Assembly (NCBI RefSeq): GCF_004361695.1
Contig: NZ_SNVW01000008.1
Span: 62,001-126,000 of the forward strand
DNA length: 64,000 nucleotides
Reading direction: 5' to 3'
Origin: Curtobacterium flaccumfaciens
Lineage (GTDB): Bacteria; Actinomycetota; Actinomycetes; Actinomycetales; Microbacteriaceae
Shown: positions 50,900 to 59,048 of the stretch, one piece after another
How positions within the stretch are numbered: the first letter of the stretch is position 1
Layout of the letters: the number at the start of each line of letters is the position of its first letter
Notes under the pieces: model-generated
Seen by the model: the letters and a program-made list of their open reading frames with translations, nothing else
Told to the model about the DNA's origin: nothing
The model's database searches: none
Made by a program: the position numbers and the translations under genes

Positions 50900-51160
50900 G
50901 TGACGGAGAGCGGGCAGGACGCGATCGCCCGGGCACACGCCCTCGGGGTGCTGCGCGATGCGGTGATCGGGGACCGGGTCGTCGTCCGGGCGCACCACGG
51001 CGGGGGAGCGCGGGACGCCCTCGGGGTCCTCGTCGCCCGCACCGCCGACGCCGTCGTGATCGACACCCGCCGGGGTGCCGTCGAGGTCGCCCTCGCCGAC
51101 GTCGTCGCCGCGAAGCCCGTCCCGCCTCCGCCCGCGCCGCGCTCCCGCCGCGCCCCCTGA
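50900..51160 (+). CDS. Small SH3-like domain protein
   Basis: An 86-residue protein with a five-stranded pattern: GDRVVVRAHHGGGARDALGV, VARTADAVVIDTRRGAVEVA and LADVVAAKPVPP. This matches the N-terminal SH3-like domain of some actinobacterial GNAT proteins, here without the acetyltransferase. The start is GTG with TACGCT six bases upstream. It may be a truncated relic or a free partner; which is unclear. Confidence 0.55.
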   Translation: MTESGQDAIARAHALGVLRDAVIGDRVVVRAHHGGGARDALGVLVARTADAVVIDTRRGAVEVALADVVAAKPVPPPPAPRSRRAP

Positions 51161-51186
51161 TCCCGAGCAGCCCGCACTCGCACCGT

Positions 51187-51270
51187 GCGACGCACCCAGC
51201 CCCCAGCCCCCAGCACCCAGCACCCAGCACCCAGCACCCCGCACCCCGCACCCCGCACCCGCCAACCCGC
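51187..51270. repeat. AGCACCC/GCACCCC simple repeat
   Basis: About ten 7-base units of AGCACCC or CGCACCC lie between two same-strand genes. The repeat is similar in style to 45457-45549 and may be a slippage array. Confidence 0.75.
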
Positions 51271-51325
51271 GCGGCCCCGGCGAGCCGCACCCGGCCGCGG
51301 GCGACCCCCGACGTAGCCTCGTGCC

Positions 51326-52483
51326 ATGGCCGTCCCCGCTCCGCTCGGCACCGAGGACCGCACCGCCCGCCTCACCCTCCGCCGCCCCGACGCGTGGCGT
51401 CGCGAGGACTCGGCCCAGGCGGACCTGCGCGTCACCGGCGACGACGTCGTGCTCACCGTCCGCTCCCGTCCCAGCGACCGGACGATCGCCGAGGAGCACA
51501 CCAGCCTGCTCGAGCGGCTGCCCGGGTCCGTCGACGGACTCCGGCTCATCGGGAGCGACCCCTGGACCACCACCGGAGCCCCGGCGCGCCTGGTCGAGTA
51601 CGTCCGCCCCGACGAGGACGGCGACGTCGCGGGAGCGCACCTCCTCTTCGTCACCGGTCGGCACCGCGTGGACCTCACCATCGAGCGGCCCCTCGCCCGC
51701 ATGCTCGCCACCGACGACCTCGTGTTCGCCCTGCTCGACACCGTCCGCGCCACCGAACCGGCGCCGTCACGGGTGCAGCGGGACCTCGAGGCCCTGCCGC
51801 ACCCGGCACCCGCCCCCGCCGTCGACGGCGTGCGCGTCAGCCCGCAGGCGCTCCGCACCCTCCGCAGCCTCGCCGGCCGCCGCTGGAACCCGACGCTGCT
51901 GCGGACGCCCGCCGGCCGCGAACTCATCGAGGTCGGCCTGGTCGGCCGCCTCGGGACGCTCCCCGAGTCCACCCAGACGCTCCTCGAGCCCTGGGACGGC
52001 GATGCCCAGCCGGTCACCCTGGAACAGCGGCTGCCCGACGGGCGCACCACGCGCCTCCAGGCCTGGTCGGAGACCGTCGTGGACGGGACGGACGAGGCGG
52101 ACGCGGTGGTCACCGGGCTGTCGGCCGAGCGTGTGGTCGCGGTGCTGGCCGGGAGGCTCGGCATCGGCCCGGCATGGACCTTCCCGTTCCGCACGGGGTC
52201 GCTCCGGGCGGACCTGCTCGGCCGGAGGACCGGCGGAGCGGAGAGCGCTCCTGACCTGCCGGCCGCGATCGCGGAGGCCGATCCGCGGCTCGCCCGGTTC
52301 TGGGCCGCGCCGTGGACGGTGTCGTCGCTCCGGCGGCCGGGCAAGCCGAACCCGATCGTGGTCGTGCACGCCGAGGGGCAGGGGTTCGCGCGCGTCGGAC
52401 GCACGGAAGCCGGGGAGACCGCCTTCACGACGGACTCCCCGGCCAACGTCTACCGGTCCTTGGTGCGCGCGCTGCTGGGCTGA
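51326..52483 (+). CDS. Conserved-looking protein of unknown function
   Basis: A 385-residue soluble protein with alternating strands and helices. It includes HTSLLERLPGSVDGLRLIGS, GTLPESTQTLLEPWDG and a final WTVSSLRRPGKPNP. No catalytic motif is recognised and no signal peptide is evident. TAGCCT lies six bases before the ATG. Its final 42 bases are duplicated downstream, implying a lost second copy or a local duplication. An in-frame dispersed motif copy reads TTRLQAW. Confidence 0.5.
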   Translation: MAVPAPLGTEDRTARLTLRRPDAWRREDSAQADLRVTGDDVVLTVRSRPSDRTIAEEHTSLLERLPGSVDGLRLIGSDPWTTTGAPARLVEYVRPDEDGDVAGAHLLFVTGRHRVDLTIERPLARMLATDDLVFALLDTVRATEPAPSRVQRDLEALPHPAPAPAVDGVRVSPQALRTLRSLAGRRWNPTLLRTPAGRELIEVGLVGRLGTLPESTQTLLEPWDGDAQPVTLEQRLPDGRTTRLQAWSETVVDGTDEADAVVTGLSAERVVAVLAGRLGIGPAWTFPFRTGSLRADLLGRRTGGAESAPDLPAAIAEADPRLARFWAAPWTVSSLRRPGKPNPIVVVHAEGQGFARVGRTEAGETAFTTDSPANVYRSLVRALLG

Positions 52484-52552
52484 CTGCGTTCTCGACACTG
52501 TGCCCGCTGGGCCAACGTCTACCGGTCGCTGGTGCGAGCGCTGCTGGACTGA
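52442..52552. repeat. Direct repeat of the gene's last 42 bases (52442-52483 and 52511-52552)
   Basis: The 3' end, encoding ANVYRSLVRALL plus stop, recurs 69 bases downstream with four changes and again ends in a stop codon. The intervening sequence is not similar to the gene. This looks like a fossil end of a tandem paralogue. Confidence 0.75.
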
Positions 52553-52571
52553 ACCGACGCTCGCGTGGTCG

Positions 52572-54017
52572 TTACGCGGCGGGGCCGGCGGTGAGCGTCA
52601 CCGTCACGGTCTTCGCGGCACCGGTGCTGTCGGTGTAGCCGACCGTCACCTTGTCACCGACCGAGTGCGACTGGATCGCCGAGGTCAGCGCGTCCGAGCT
52701 CGCCACCGCGGTGCCGTCGATGCTCGTGATCGTGTCGCCCGCGACGAGACCGGCGCTCGCAGCGCCCGACCCCTCGACCGTGCCGGCCACGGCGACGCCG
52801 CCCGTCGACGCCGTACCGCTGACCTCGACCCCGAGGAACGCCGGCAGTCCGAGGGTGATCGTCGACGAGGACTCGCCCGCGAGGATCTTGTCCGCGATGC
52901 TCTTCGCCGTGGTGATCGGGATCGCGTAGCCGGTGACGTCCGCCGACCCGGAGGACGCCGCGGTCGCCATGCCGACGACCTCGCCCTCGCTGTCGAGGAC
53001 CGGCCCGCCGGAGTCGCCCGACACGATGTCCGCCGCGATCTCGATGAGCCCGGTCAGGGACTCCGTACCGGTGCCGGACTCGCTCTGCACCTGGATGTCC
53101 TGGTCGGTCGCGGTCACCGAACCCTCGGCCGCGACGAGGTTGCCGGTGCCCTCCGCGTTGCCGACGTCGGTCACGGTGTCGCCGGTGCTCGGCTCACCGT
53201 CGTCGTCGAGCGTCACGGTGGAGAGCCCGGACGCGCCCTCGAGCTTCAGGACCGCGACGTCGTTCGTGGCGTCCGACCCGACGACGTCGGCCTTGTACTC
53301 CTTGCCGGTGGTCTCGTCGGTGACGGTGATGCTCGTCGCGCCCTGGATCACGTGGTTGTTCGTCAGGATCGTGCCGTCGGAGGTCAGGACCATGCCGGTG
53401 CCCGCCGCCTGCGACGACTCGTCGTAGTTGAGGACCGTGTTGATCGTGACGACGCCCTTCTTCTGCGCCGCCGTGGCCGCGGTCGCCGCCGACTCGGTGC
53501 TCGTCCCGGTGCCGCTGTCGGTGCCGCTGCTGCCGCTGCCGCTGCCGTCACCCGGGACGGTGAAGCCGTTCGTGCCGCTGCCGTCCGTGCCCGAGCCGGA
53601 GTCCGGCAGGGTCGTGGAGCCCTGCGACTGGCTCGACGTCGTGGTGGTGTGCTGCGAGGAGAGGCCGAGCGCGGTCCCGCCGGCGGCACCGACGATCGCG
53701 AGGGCCGCGATGCCGGAGCCGATCACGAGCCCGAGCCGACGCGGACGCTTCCGGCCGTGGTCCGCCGTCGCCGCGCTCTGCGCCCAGCCGTACTGCGGGG
53801 TGCGCAGGGTCGCGCCCGGCAGCTCCGGGCTGCCGATCCGGAACGGACCACGGCCGTCCGGCGCGTAGGCGTAGGGACCGGAGCCGTCCGGCGCGTAGAG
53901 GTAGGGGCCGCTGCCGTCGAACGCGTACGCGGAGCGCAGCGTCGACGGGTCGACGTGGGCGGCGCCGTGCTCGGCGGGGGATCCGGCTCCGGCGGCGGGG
54001 TTCGGGGTCTCGTTCAT
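52572..54017 (-). CDS. HtrA-type membrane-anchored serine protease with PDZ domain
   Basis: A 481-residue protease. The cytoplasmic N-terminus (~1-95) carries a near-exact decapeptide repeat (DGSGPYLYAPDGSGPYAYAP). A transmembrane helix (~98-118) is followed by a Ser/Gly linker, the protease and a C-terminal PDZ domain (~390-481). His is in TNNHVIQG, Asp in TNDVAVLKL and Ser in SGDSGGPVLD. It degrades or refolds damaged exported proteins. GGAGAG precedes the ATG. It lies divergent from the iron-permease genes. Confidence 0.9.
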   Translation of the reverse strand: MNETPNPAAGAGSPAEHGAAHVDPSTLRSAYAFDGSGPYLYAPDGSGPYAYAPDGRGPFRIGSPELPGATLRTPQYGWAQSAATADHGRKRPRRLGLVIGSGIAALAIVGAAGGTALGLSSQHTTTTSSQSQGSTTLPDSGSGTDGSGTNGFTVPGDGSGSGSSGTDSGTGTSTESAATAATAAQKKGVVTINTVLNYDESSQAAGTGMVLTSDGTILTNNHVIQGATSITVTDETTGKEYKADVVGSDATNDVAVLKLEGASGLSTVTLDDDGEPSTGDTVTDVGNAEGTGNLVAAEGSVTATDQDIQVQSESGTGTESLTGLIEIAADIVSGDSGGPVLDSEGEVVGMATAASSGSADVTGYAIPITTAKSIADKILAGESSSTITLGLPAFLGVEVSGTASTGGVAVAGTVEGSGAASAGLVAGDTITSIDGTAVASSDALTSAIQSHSVGDKVTVGYTDSTGAAKTVTVTLTAGPAA

Positions 54018-54155
54018 CGGTGCTCTCCGGTCGTCCTCGACGACCCGGTCGGGTGTCGATGGGTACGAGTACAAGCCCGCTTCCCATGACGGACCTATGA
54101 ACGAACCCTGTGGCCGCTCCGGGCTTGCTCGGGGGTCGCCGAACGGGGTGAACCG

Positions 54156-54174
54156 TTAGGGTTGCCTTACTTCC
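54156..54174 (+). promoter_or_regulatory. DtxR/IdeR-like iron box
   Basis: TTAGGGTTGCCTTACTTCC matches the iron box consensus TTAGGTTAGCCTAACCTAA at 13 of 19 places. It overlaps a TAGGGT -10-like element and directly precedes the first FecCD permease gene. Iron-loaded DtxR/IdeR would then repress uptake genes. Confidence 0.65.
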
Positions 54175-54175
54175 C

Positions 54176-55210
54176 ATGCGTTCCCCGTCGCCCACGCCCC
54201 CCGCGCCCAGCTCCGTGTCCCGCCTCGTCGGGGCGACCGTGCTGGCGGTGGTCGTCCTCGCCGTGGCGGTCGCGCTCTCCGTGGCCTTCGGCTCGCGCCC
54301 GATCCCGCTCGGCACCGTGCTCGACACCGTCCTGCACCCCGGGCGGAACGACGAGATCGGCCTCATCGTCCTCGGCAACCGGGTCCCGCGCACGATCGTC
54401 GGGCTCCTCGCCGGGTCGGCCCTCGGCGTCGCCGGCGCGGTCATGCAGGGCGTCACCCGGAACCCCCTCGCCGACCCCAGCATCCTCGGCATCAACTCCG
54501 GAGCAGCCCTCGCCGTCGTCGCCGGGATCGCACTGTTCGGCGTGAGCGGCACCGCCGCCTACCTGCCCTTCGCGTTCGTGGGGGCCGCACTCGCCGCGCT
54601 CCTCGTCTACGGCATCGCCGCCGTCGCACGCCGCGGGCTCTCACCGGTTGGCCTCGCCCTCGCGGGCGCCGTGGTCGCCGCCGCGCTGTCGTCCATCACC
54701 ACCGCGGTGCTCGTCACCAGCCAGAGCCTGCTCGACCAGCTCCGGTTCTGGCAGGTCGGCGCACTCGCCGGGAAGGACCTCGGGACCGCAGGGGTGATCG
54801 CGGTGCCGGTCCTCGTCGGACTGGTCATCGCGTTCGGCCTCGGGCGGTCGCTGAACACCCTGGCGCTCGGCGACGAGCTCGCCGCCTCGCTCGGCCAGCG
54901 GGTCGTGCTGGTCCGCGCCGTCGGGGGACTCGTCACCGTGCTGCTCGCCGGATCGGCCGTCGCCGCCGCCGGGCCGATCGCGTTCATCGGACTCGCCGTG
55001 CCGCACGCCGTCCGCCGGCTGAGCGGGCCGGACCACCGCTGGACGATCCTGCTCTCCGCGGTCGTCGCGCCCGCACTGCTGCTCGTCGCCGACGTCATCG
55101 GCCGGGTCGTGGCGTACCCGGGGGAGCTGCAGGTCGGGATCGTCACCGCGCTCATCGGGGCGCCGGTCTTCATCTGGCTCGTCCGCTCGAGGGCGGTGAC
55201 GGGGCTGTGA
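54176..55210 (+). CDS. Iron-siderophore ABC permease, FecCD family (first)
   Basis: A 344-residue permease with ~10 hydrophobic segments. GNRVPRTIVGLLAGSALGVA and QGVTRNPLADPSILGINSGA match FecC/FepD-type subunits. It would pair with the next permease and an ATPase to import ferric siderophore. The ATG follows the iron box. No binding protein or ATPase gene is in this window, so those are encoded elsewhere. Confidence 0.88.
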   Translation: MRSPSPTPPAPSSVSRLVGATVLAVVVLAVAVALSVAFGSRPIPLGTVLDTVLHPGRNDEIGLIVLGNRVPRTIVGLLAGSALGVAGAVMQGVTRNPLADPSILGINSGAALAVVAGIALFGVSGTAAYLPFAFVGAALAALLVYGIAAVARRGLSPVGLALAGAVVAAALSSITTAVLVTSQSLLDQLRFWQVGALAGKDLGTAGVIAVPVLVGLVIAFGLGRSLNTLALGDELAASLGQRVVLVRAVGGLVTVLLAGSAVAAAGPIAFIGLAVPHAVRRLSGPDHRWTILLSAVVAPALLLVADVIGRVVAYPGELQVGIVTALIGAPVFIWLVRSRAVTGL

Positions 55211-56211
55211 CCGCCGTGCACCACACCCACCACTCGGCGCGTCGTCGCGAACTCGTCGTCCTCGGAGTCGTGGTCGTCGTCCTCGTCGCGCTCGTGCTCG
55301 TCGGCCTCGGCGTCGGCGAGATCCCGCTGTCGCCGGTGCAGGTCGCCGCGGCCCTCGTCGGGCACGGCGACACCGTCTCGGACTTCGTGATCGGGCAGCT
55401 CCGCGGGCCGCGGGTCGCCGGCGCGATCCTCGTCGGGGCGTCCCTCGGCGTCGCCGGGGGCATCGTGCAGAGCGTCGTCCGGAACCCGATCGCCAGCCCC
55501 GACGTCATCGGCATCACCTCGGGCGCGAGTGCCGCTGGACTCACCGCGATCGTGCTGTTCGGCGCGAGCGGCGGGACCCTGTTCTCGGTCGTGCTCGTCG
55601 GTGCCGTGGTCGTGTCGCTCCTCATCGCCGGGCTCGCCTGGCGTCGGGGGATCACCGGTAACCGGGTCGTGCTCGTCGGCATCGGCGTCGCCGCGATCTG
55701 CCTCAGCGTCACGGGATGGATGCTCACGAGCGGCACCGTCACCCAGGCCGGTACCGCGCTCCTCTGGCTGTCCGGCAGCCTGAACGCGGTCGACCGGAAC
55801 CTCGTCGGGGTGCTCGCGGTCGCGTTCGTCGTGCTCATGGCGCTGGCGCTCGTGCAGTCGTCGCGCCTGACCGTCCTGACGCTCGGCGACGAGGTGGCCT
55901 CGGCGCTCGGACTCCGGCCGAACCGGGCGAAGGTGCTGCTGCTCCTCACGGCGGTGTGCCTCACCGCGGCGGCCGTGGCGACCGCGGGGCCGGTGTCGTT
56001 CGTCGCACTCATGGCAGCGCCGATCGCCCGACGGCTCGTCGGCGGGGGACGGGTCGCGCTCGGGCCGACGGCCGCGGTCGGGGCGGCGATCACGCTCGCG
56101 AGCGACCTCATCGCCCAGTTCGCGATCCCGGGCAACGCGCTGCCGGTGGGCGTCGTGACCGGCGTCATCGGCGCCCCCTACCTGCTCTGGCTCCTCGCCC
56201 GGGGCCGCTGA
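55207..56211 (+). CDS. Iron-siderophore ABC permease, FecCD family (second)
   Basis: A 334-residue permease with ~9 hydrophobic segments and the family motif VVRNPIASPDVIGITSGASAAGL. The GTG start overlaps the previous stop by four bases. With the first subunit it forms the heterodimeric channel. Sequence identity is moderate, so the pair arose by old duplication. Confidence 0.88.
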   Translation: MTAVHHTHHSARRRELVVLGVVVVVLVALVLVGLGVGEIPLSPVQVAAALVGHGDTVSDFVIGQLRGPRVAGAILVGASLGVAGGIVQSVVRNPIASPDVIGITSGASAAGLTAIVLFGASGGTLFSVVLVGAVVVSLLIAGLAWRRGITGNRVVLVGIGVAAICLSVTGWMLTSGTVTQAGTALLWLSGSLNAVDRNLVGVLAVAFVVLMALALVQSSRLTVLTLGDEVASALGLRPNRAKVLLLLTAVCLTAAAVATAGPVSFVALMAAPIARRLVGGGRVALGPTAAVGAAITLASDLIAQFAIPGNALPVGVVTGVIGAPYLLWLLARGR

Positions 56212-56603
56212 CCCCGCCGCCCCGCGCCGCCCCGCCGGGTCGGGTCGTGCCGGCGCCTCGGCGAGGTCGCACGTTCGGTCGGTCCGCGCGGCGGTGGGCG
56301 GCAGATCGTGCGATCTCGGCGGACGTGAGCGGCATGTCGCGCGACCGGTGGGGCGGAGCCGAGCCGCGCCTCCAGGCAGACCGGCCGGACCACCCGCACC
56401 ACCGCACCTCCGAGGGCGGCAGCGACACGCGCCAACGGTGCACCACGCAACATCGTGCGGTTTCCCGCACGGCACGCCCAGAACCCCCCTTCCGGGTGTC
56501 TGCACCGTTCGTTCTGTCCCCGTACGTTCGTGATCGACCGAACGGACTCCCCGACAGCGCCCGACCCGATGGTGCGCTGGTCCGGACGGAACGAAGGACT
56601 GTC
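56212..56603. promoter_or_regulatory. 392-base gene-free stretch with a GATCGCAC-type hairpin and a promoter region
   Basis: Between a FecCD permease and the glycosyltransferase. GAGGTCGCAC (56262-56271) pairs with GTGCGATCTC (56308-56317), resembling the triple hairpin at 62771-63047. CCGCGCCTCCAGGC lies at 56363-56377. The last ~150 bases are less GC-rich and presumably carry the glycosyltransferase promoter. No ORF is supported. Confidence 0.6.
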
Positions 56604-59048
56604 ATGCCCGAACTGCATGACGGCGCTCCCGCGCGCCGTCGCCAGTGGGGTTCCGAGCGACGTACCCACCCGCTCGACACCCTGCACGAACGCCCGTCCG
56701 ACCGGAAGCTCGTCTCCGGCCGCGTCGCGATCATCCTGACGATCGCCTTCTGGCTGGCGTACGTCGTCTACACCGTCATCCGCCAGTTCCTCGACTCCGG
56801 CGCCGAGAGCTTCCGCTTCACCACCGAGGCCGTCTCGTACCTGGTGGTCGTCACCTTCCTGACCTTCTCCGCCCTGATGCACCTGGTCGCCCGCCAGGGT
56901 GCGATGGAGCGCTTCGCCACCCACGTCCGCGTCCCGCGCGCCGAGCTCGACCGGCACTTCGCCGAGGGCCACGAGTCGCCGATGACCGTCCTCGTGCCGA
57001 GCTACGCCGAGGAGCCCGACGTCGTCGCCACCACGCTGTGGTCCGCTGCCCTGCAGGAGTACCCCTCGCTGCGCGTCGTGCTGCTCGTCGACGACGCCCC
57101 GTTCCCGACCGACCCGGAGACCCTCGACAAGCTCGAGCGGACCCGCGCCGTCGCGACGACGATCCAGAACCAGCTCGCCGCCCCGTCGCAGCGGTTCCAG
57201 GAGGCCCTGCTGTCGGCCGAGGTCGAGGCCGCCGCCGCACCCATGGCGAGCGTGGACGGGCTCCGCAACCTCGTCGAGCACCACCGTTGGGCCGACGCCT
57301 GGCTCCGCCGGCACGCCCGGGAGCACGAGGTCCGCGATCACGTCGACCACTTCTTCCACGACCAGGTCCTGGTCGGGCTCGCCGACGAGTTCCGCCTGAC
57401 CTCCGAGGCGCTCGAGGCCGCGATCGTCGACGCCGTCGACGCGGGCGAGTCCTTCACCGAGGTGACGAGTGCCCGCGCCCTCGAGCTGCAGCGCCGCCTG
57501 GCGTGGACGTTCACGGCGGAGATCACGACGTTCGAGCGGAAGCGCTACGCGAACCTCTCGGACGAGGCGAACAAGGCGATGAACCTCAACGCCTACATCG
57601 GGCTGCTCGGCGGCGCGTACGCGTTCGAGGAGACCGCGTCCGGCACCATCCTCCGCACCGTGTCCGACCCCGCGGACGCGGACCTCGTCGTCCCCGCGTC
57701 GGACTACATCCTGACGCTCGACGCCGACTCGGTGCTCCTGCGCGACTACTGCCTGCGGCTGGTCTACTTCCTCGAGCAGCCGGAGAACGCCCGCGTCGCC
57801 GTGACGCAGACACCGTACTCGTCGTTCCGCGGCGCGGCCACTCGCATCGAGCGCCTCGCCGGTGCCACCACGGACATCCAGCACATCCTGCACCAGGGCA
57901 TGTCCCGCCACAACGCGACCTTCTGGGTCGGCGCGAACGCGGTCATCCGCACCCGTGCGCTCCGCGACATCGAGGAGGTCGAGACCGTCGGCGGCTTCGA
58001 GGTGAAGCGCTACGTGCAGGACCGCACCGTCATCGAGGACACCGAGTCGAGCGTCGACCTCGGCATGCACGGCTGGACCCTCGTGAACTACCCCGAGCGA
58101 CTGTCCTACAGCGCGACCCCGCCGGACTTCGGCTCGCTCATCGTCCAGCGTCGCCGCTGGGCCAACGGCGGTCTGCTCATCCTGCCGAAGTACATCCGGC
58201 AGGTCCGCGAGCGTCGGGCACGGGGCGAGCGGGTCGGCATCGTCGAGATGTCCCTCCGCGTCAACTACATGGCGTCGATCGCGTGGGCGTCGTTCGGCCT
58301 CATCTTCCTGCTGGCCTACCCGTACGATTCGCGGCTGCTCAGCCCGATGGTGCTCCTGGCCGCCCTGCCGTACTTCTGGCTCCTGTCGAGCGACCTCAAG
58401 TACTGCGGGTACAAGCGCACGGACGTGTTCCGCATCTACGGCTTCAACCTGATCCTCATGCCGGTGAACGTCGCCGGTGTCCTGAAGAGCATCCAGCAGG
58501 CGCTCACGGCGAAGAAGATCCCGTTCGCCCGCACGCCGAAGGTCCGGGACCGCACGGCGTCGCCGGCGCTGTACGTCTTCGCGCCGTACGCCATGGTCGT
58601 CTTCTCGGTGTTCACCTTCGCCAGGGACTTCCAGGCGCAGAACTGGGGCAACGCGGTGTTCGCGGCGTTCAACGCCCTGCTCGCGATGTACGCGATCGTC
58701 GCCTACATCGGCATCTGGAACTCGGTCGTCGACGTGTGGCTGTGGGCCACGAAGTGGATGTACTACAGCCCGGCGGCGCGAGCGGCGAAGCGTGACGCAG
58801 CCCGCCTCGCGCACGCCGACCGGAAGCGTGCCCGCAGGGGCCTGGCCCCCGAGCCGGAGCCCGTGACCGAGGACTGGCGTGCCGTCCTCTACTTCGGCCA
58901 CCGCGGGAAGAGCATGCCGGTCCGGCACCACGCCGACGTGGTCGGAGCGGGGCGCAGCACCCACGCGACGAGCCTCGCCGCCGCGCCCACGACGGCCATC
59001 GCGCCCGCCGCGCCCACGACCCAGAACAACGAGAAGAGCGCCGCCTGA
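56604..59048 (+). CDS. Processive family-2 membrane glycosyltransferase
   Basis: An 814-residue GT2 enzyme. Two N-terminal membrane helices (~38-90) precede the catalytic domain: VPSYAEEPDVV, VVLLVDDAPFP, ILTLDADSVLL (metal-binding DAD), and VQRRRWANGG (QxxRW motif near 515). About five membrane helices follow. These features match BcsA-, HasA- and PgaC-like synthases that build and export a beta-linked polysaccharide. A ~180-residue insert sits between the DDAP and DAD motifs. It overlaps the GH18-like gene by one base, forming a two-gene unit. Confidence 0.82.
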   Translation: MPELHDGAPARRRQWGSERRTHPLDTLHERPSDRKLVSGRVAIILTIAFWLAYVVYTVIRQFLDSGAESFRFTTEAVSYLVVVTFLTFSALMHLVARQGAMERFATHVRVPRAELDRHFAEGHESPMTVLVPSYAEEPDVVATTLWSAALQEYPSLRVVLLVDDAPFPTDPETLDKLERTRAVATTIQNQLAAPSQRFQEALLSAEVEAAAAPMASVDGLRNLVEHHRWADAWLRRHAREHEVRDHVDHFFHDQVLVGLADEFRLTSEALEAAIVDAVDAGESFTEVTSARALELQRRLAWTFTAEITTFERKRYANLSDEANKAMNLNAYIGLLGGAYAFEETASGTILRTVSDPADADLVVPASDYILTLDADSVLLRDYCLRLVYFLEQPENARVAVTQTPYSSFRGAATRIERLAGATTDIQHILHQGMSRHNATFWVGANAVIRTRALRDIEEVETVGGFEVKRYVQDRTVIEDTESSVDLGMHGWTLVNYPERLSYSATPPDFGSLIVQRRRWANGGLLILPKYIRQVRERRARGERVGIVEMSLRVNYMASIAWASFGLIFLLAYPYDSRLLSPMVLLAALPYFWLLSSDLKYCGYKRTDVFRIYGFNLILMPVNVAGVLKSIQQALTAKKIPFARTPKVRDRTASPALYVFAPYAMVVFSVFTFARDFQAQNWGNAVFAAFNALLAMYAIVAYIGIWNSVVDVWLWATKWMYYSPAARAAKRDAARLAHADRKRARRGLAPEPEPVTEDWRAVLYFGHRGKSMPVRHHADVVGAGRSTHATSLAAAPTTAIAPAAPTTQNNEKSAA

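Noticed and set aside
52484..52571. A second small gene after the duplicated 3' end
   Set aside because: Only the final 42 bases match; no start or reading frame of useful length precedes them.
54157..54162. TAGGGT as a leaderless -10 for the first FecCD gene
   Set aside because: The spacing to the ATG is 13 bases, longer than the 6-7 seen elsewhere; it is better read as part of the iron box/promoter with a short leader.
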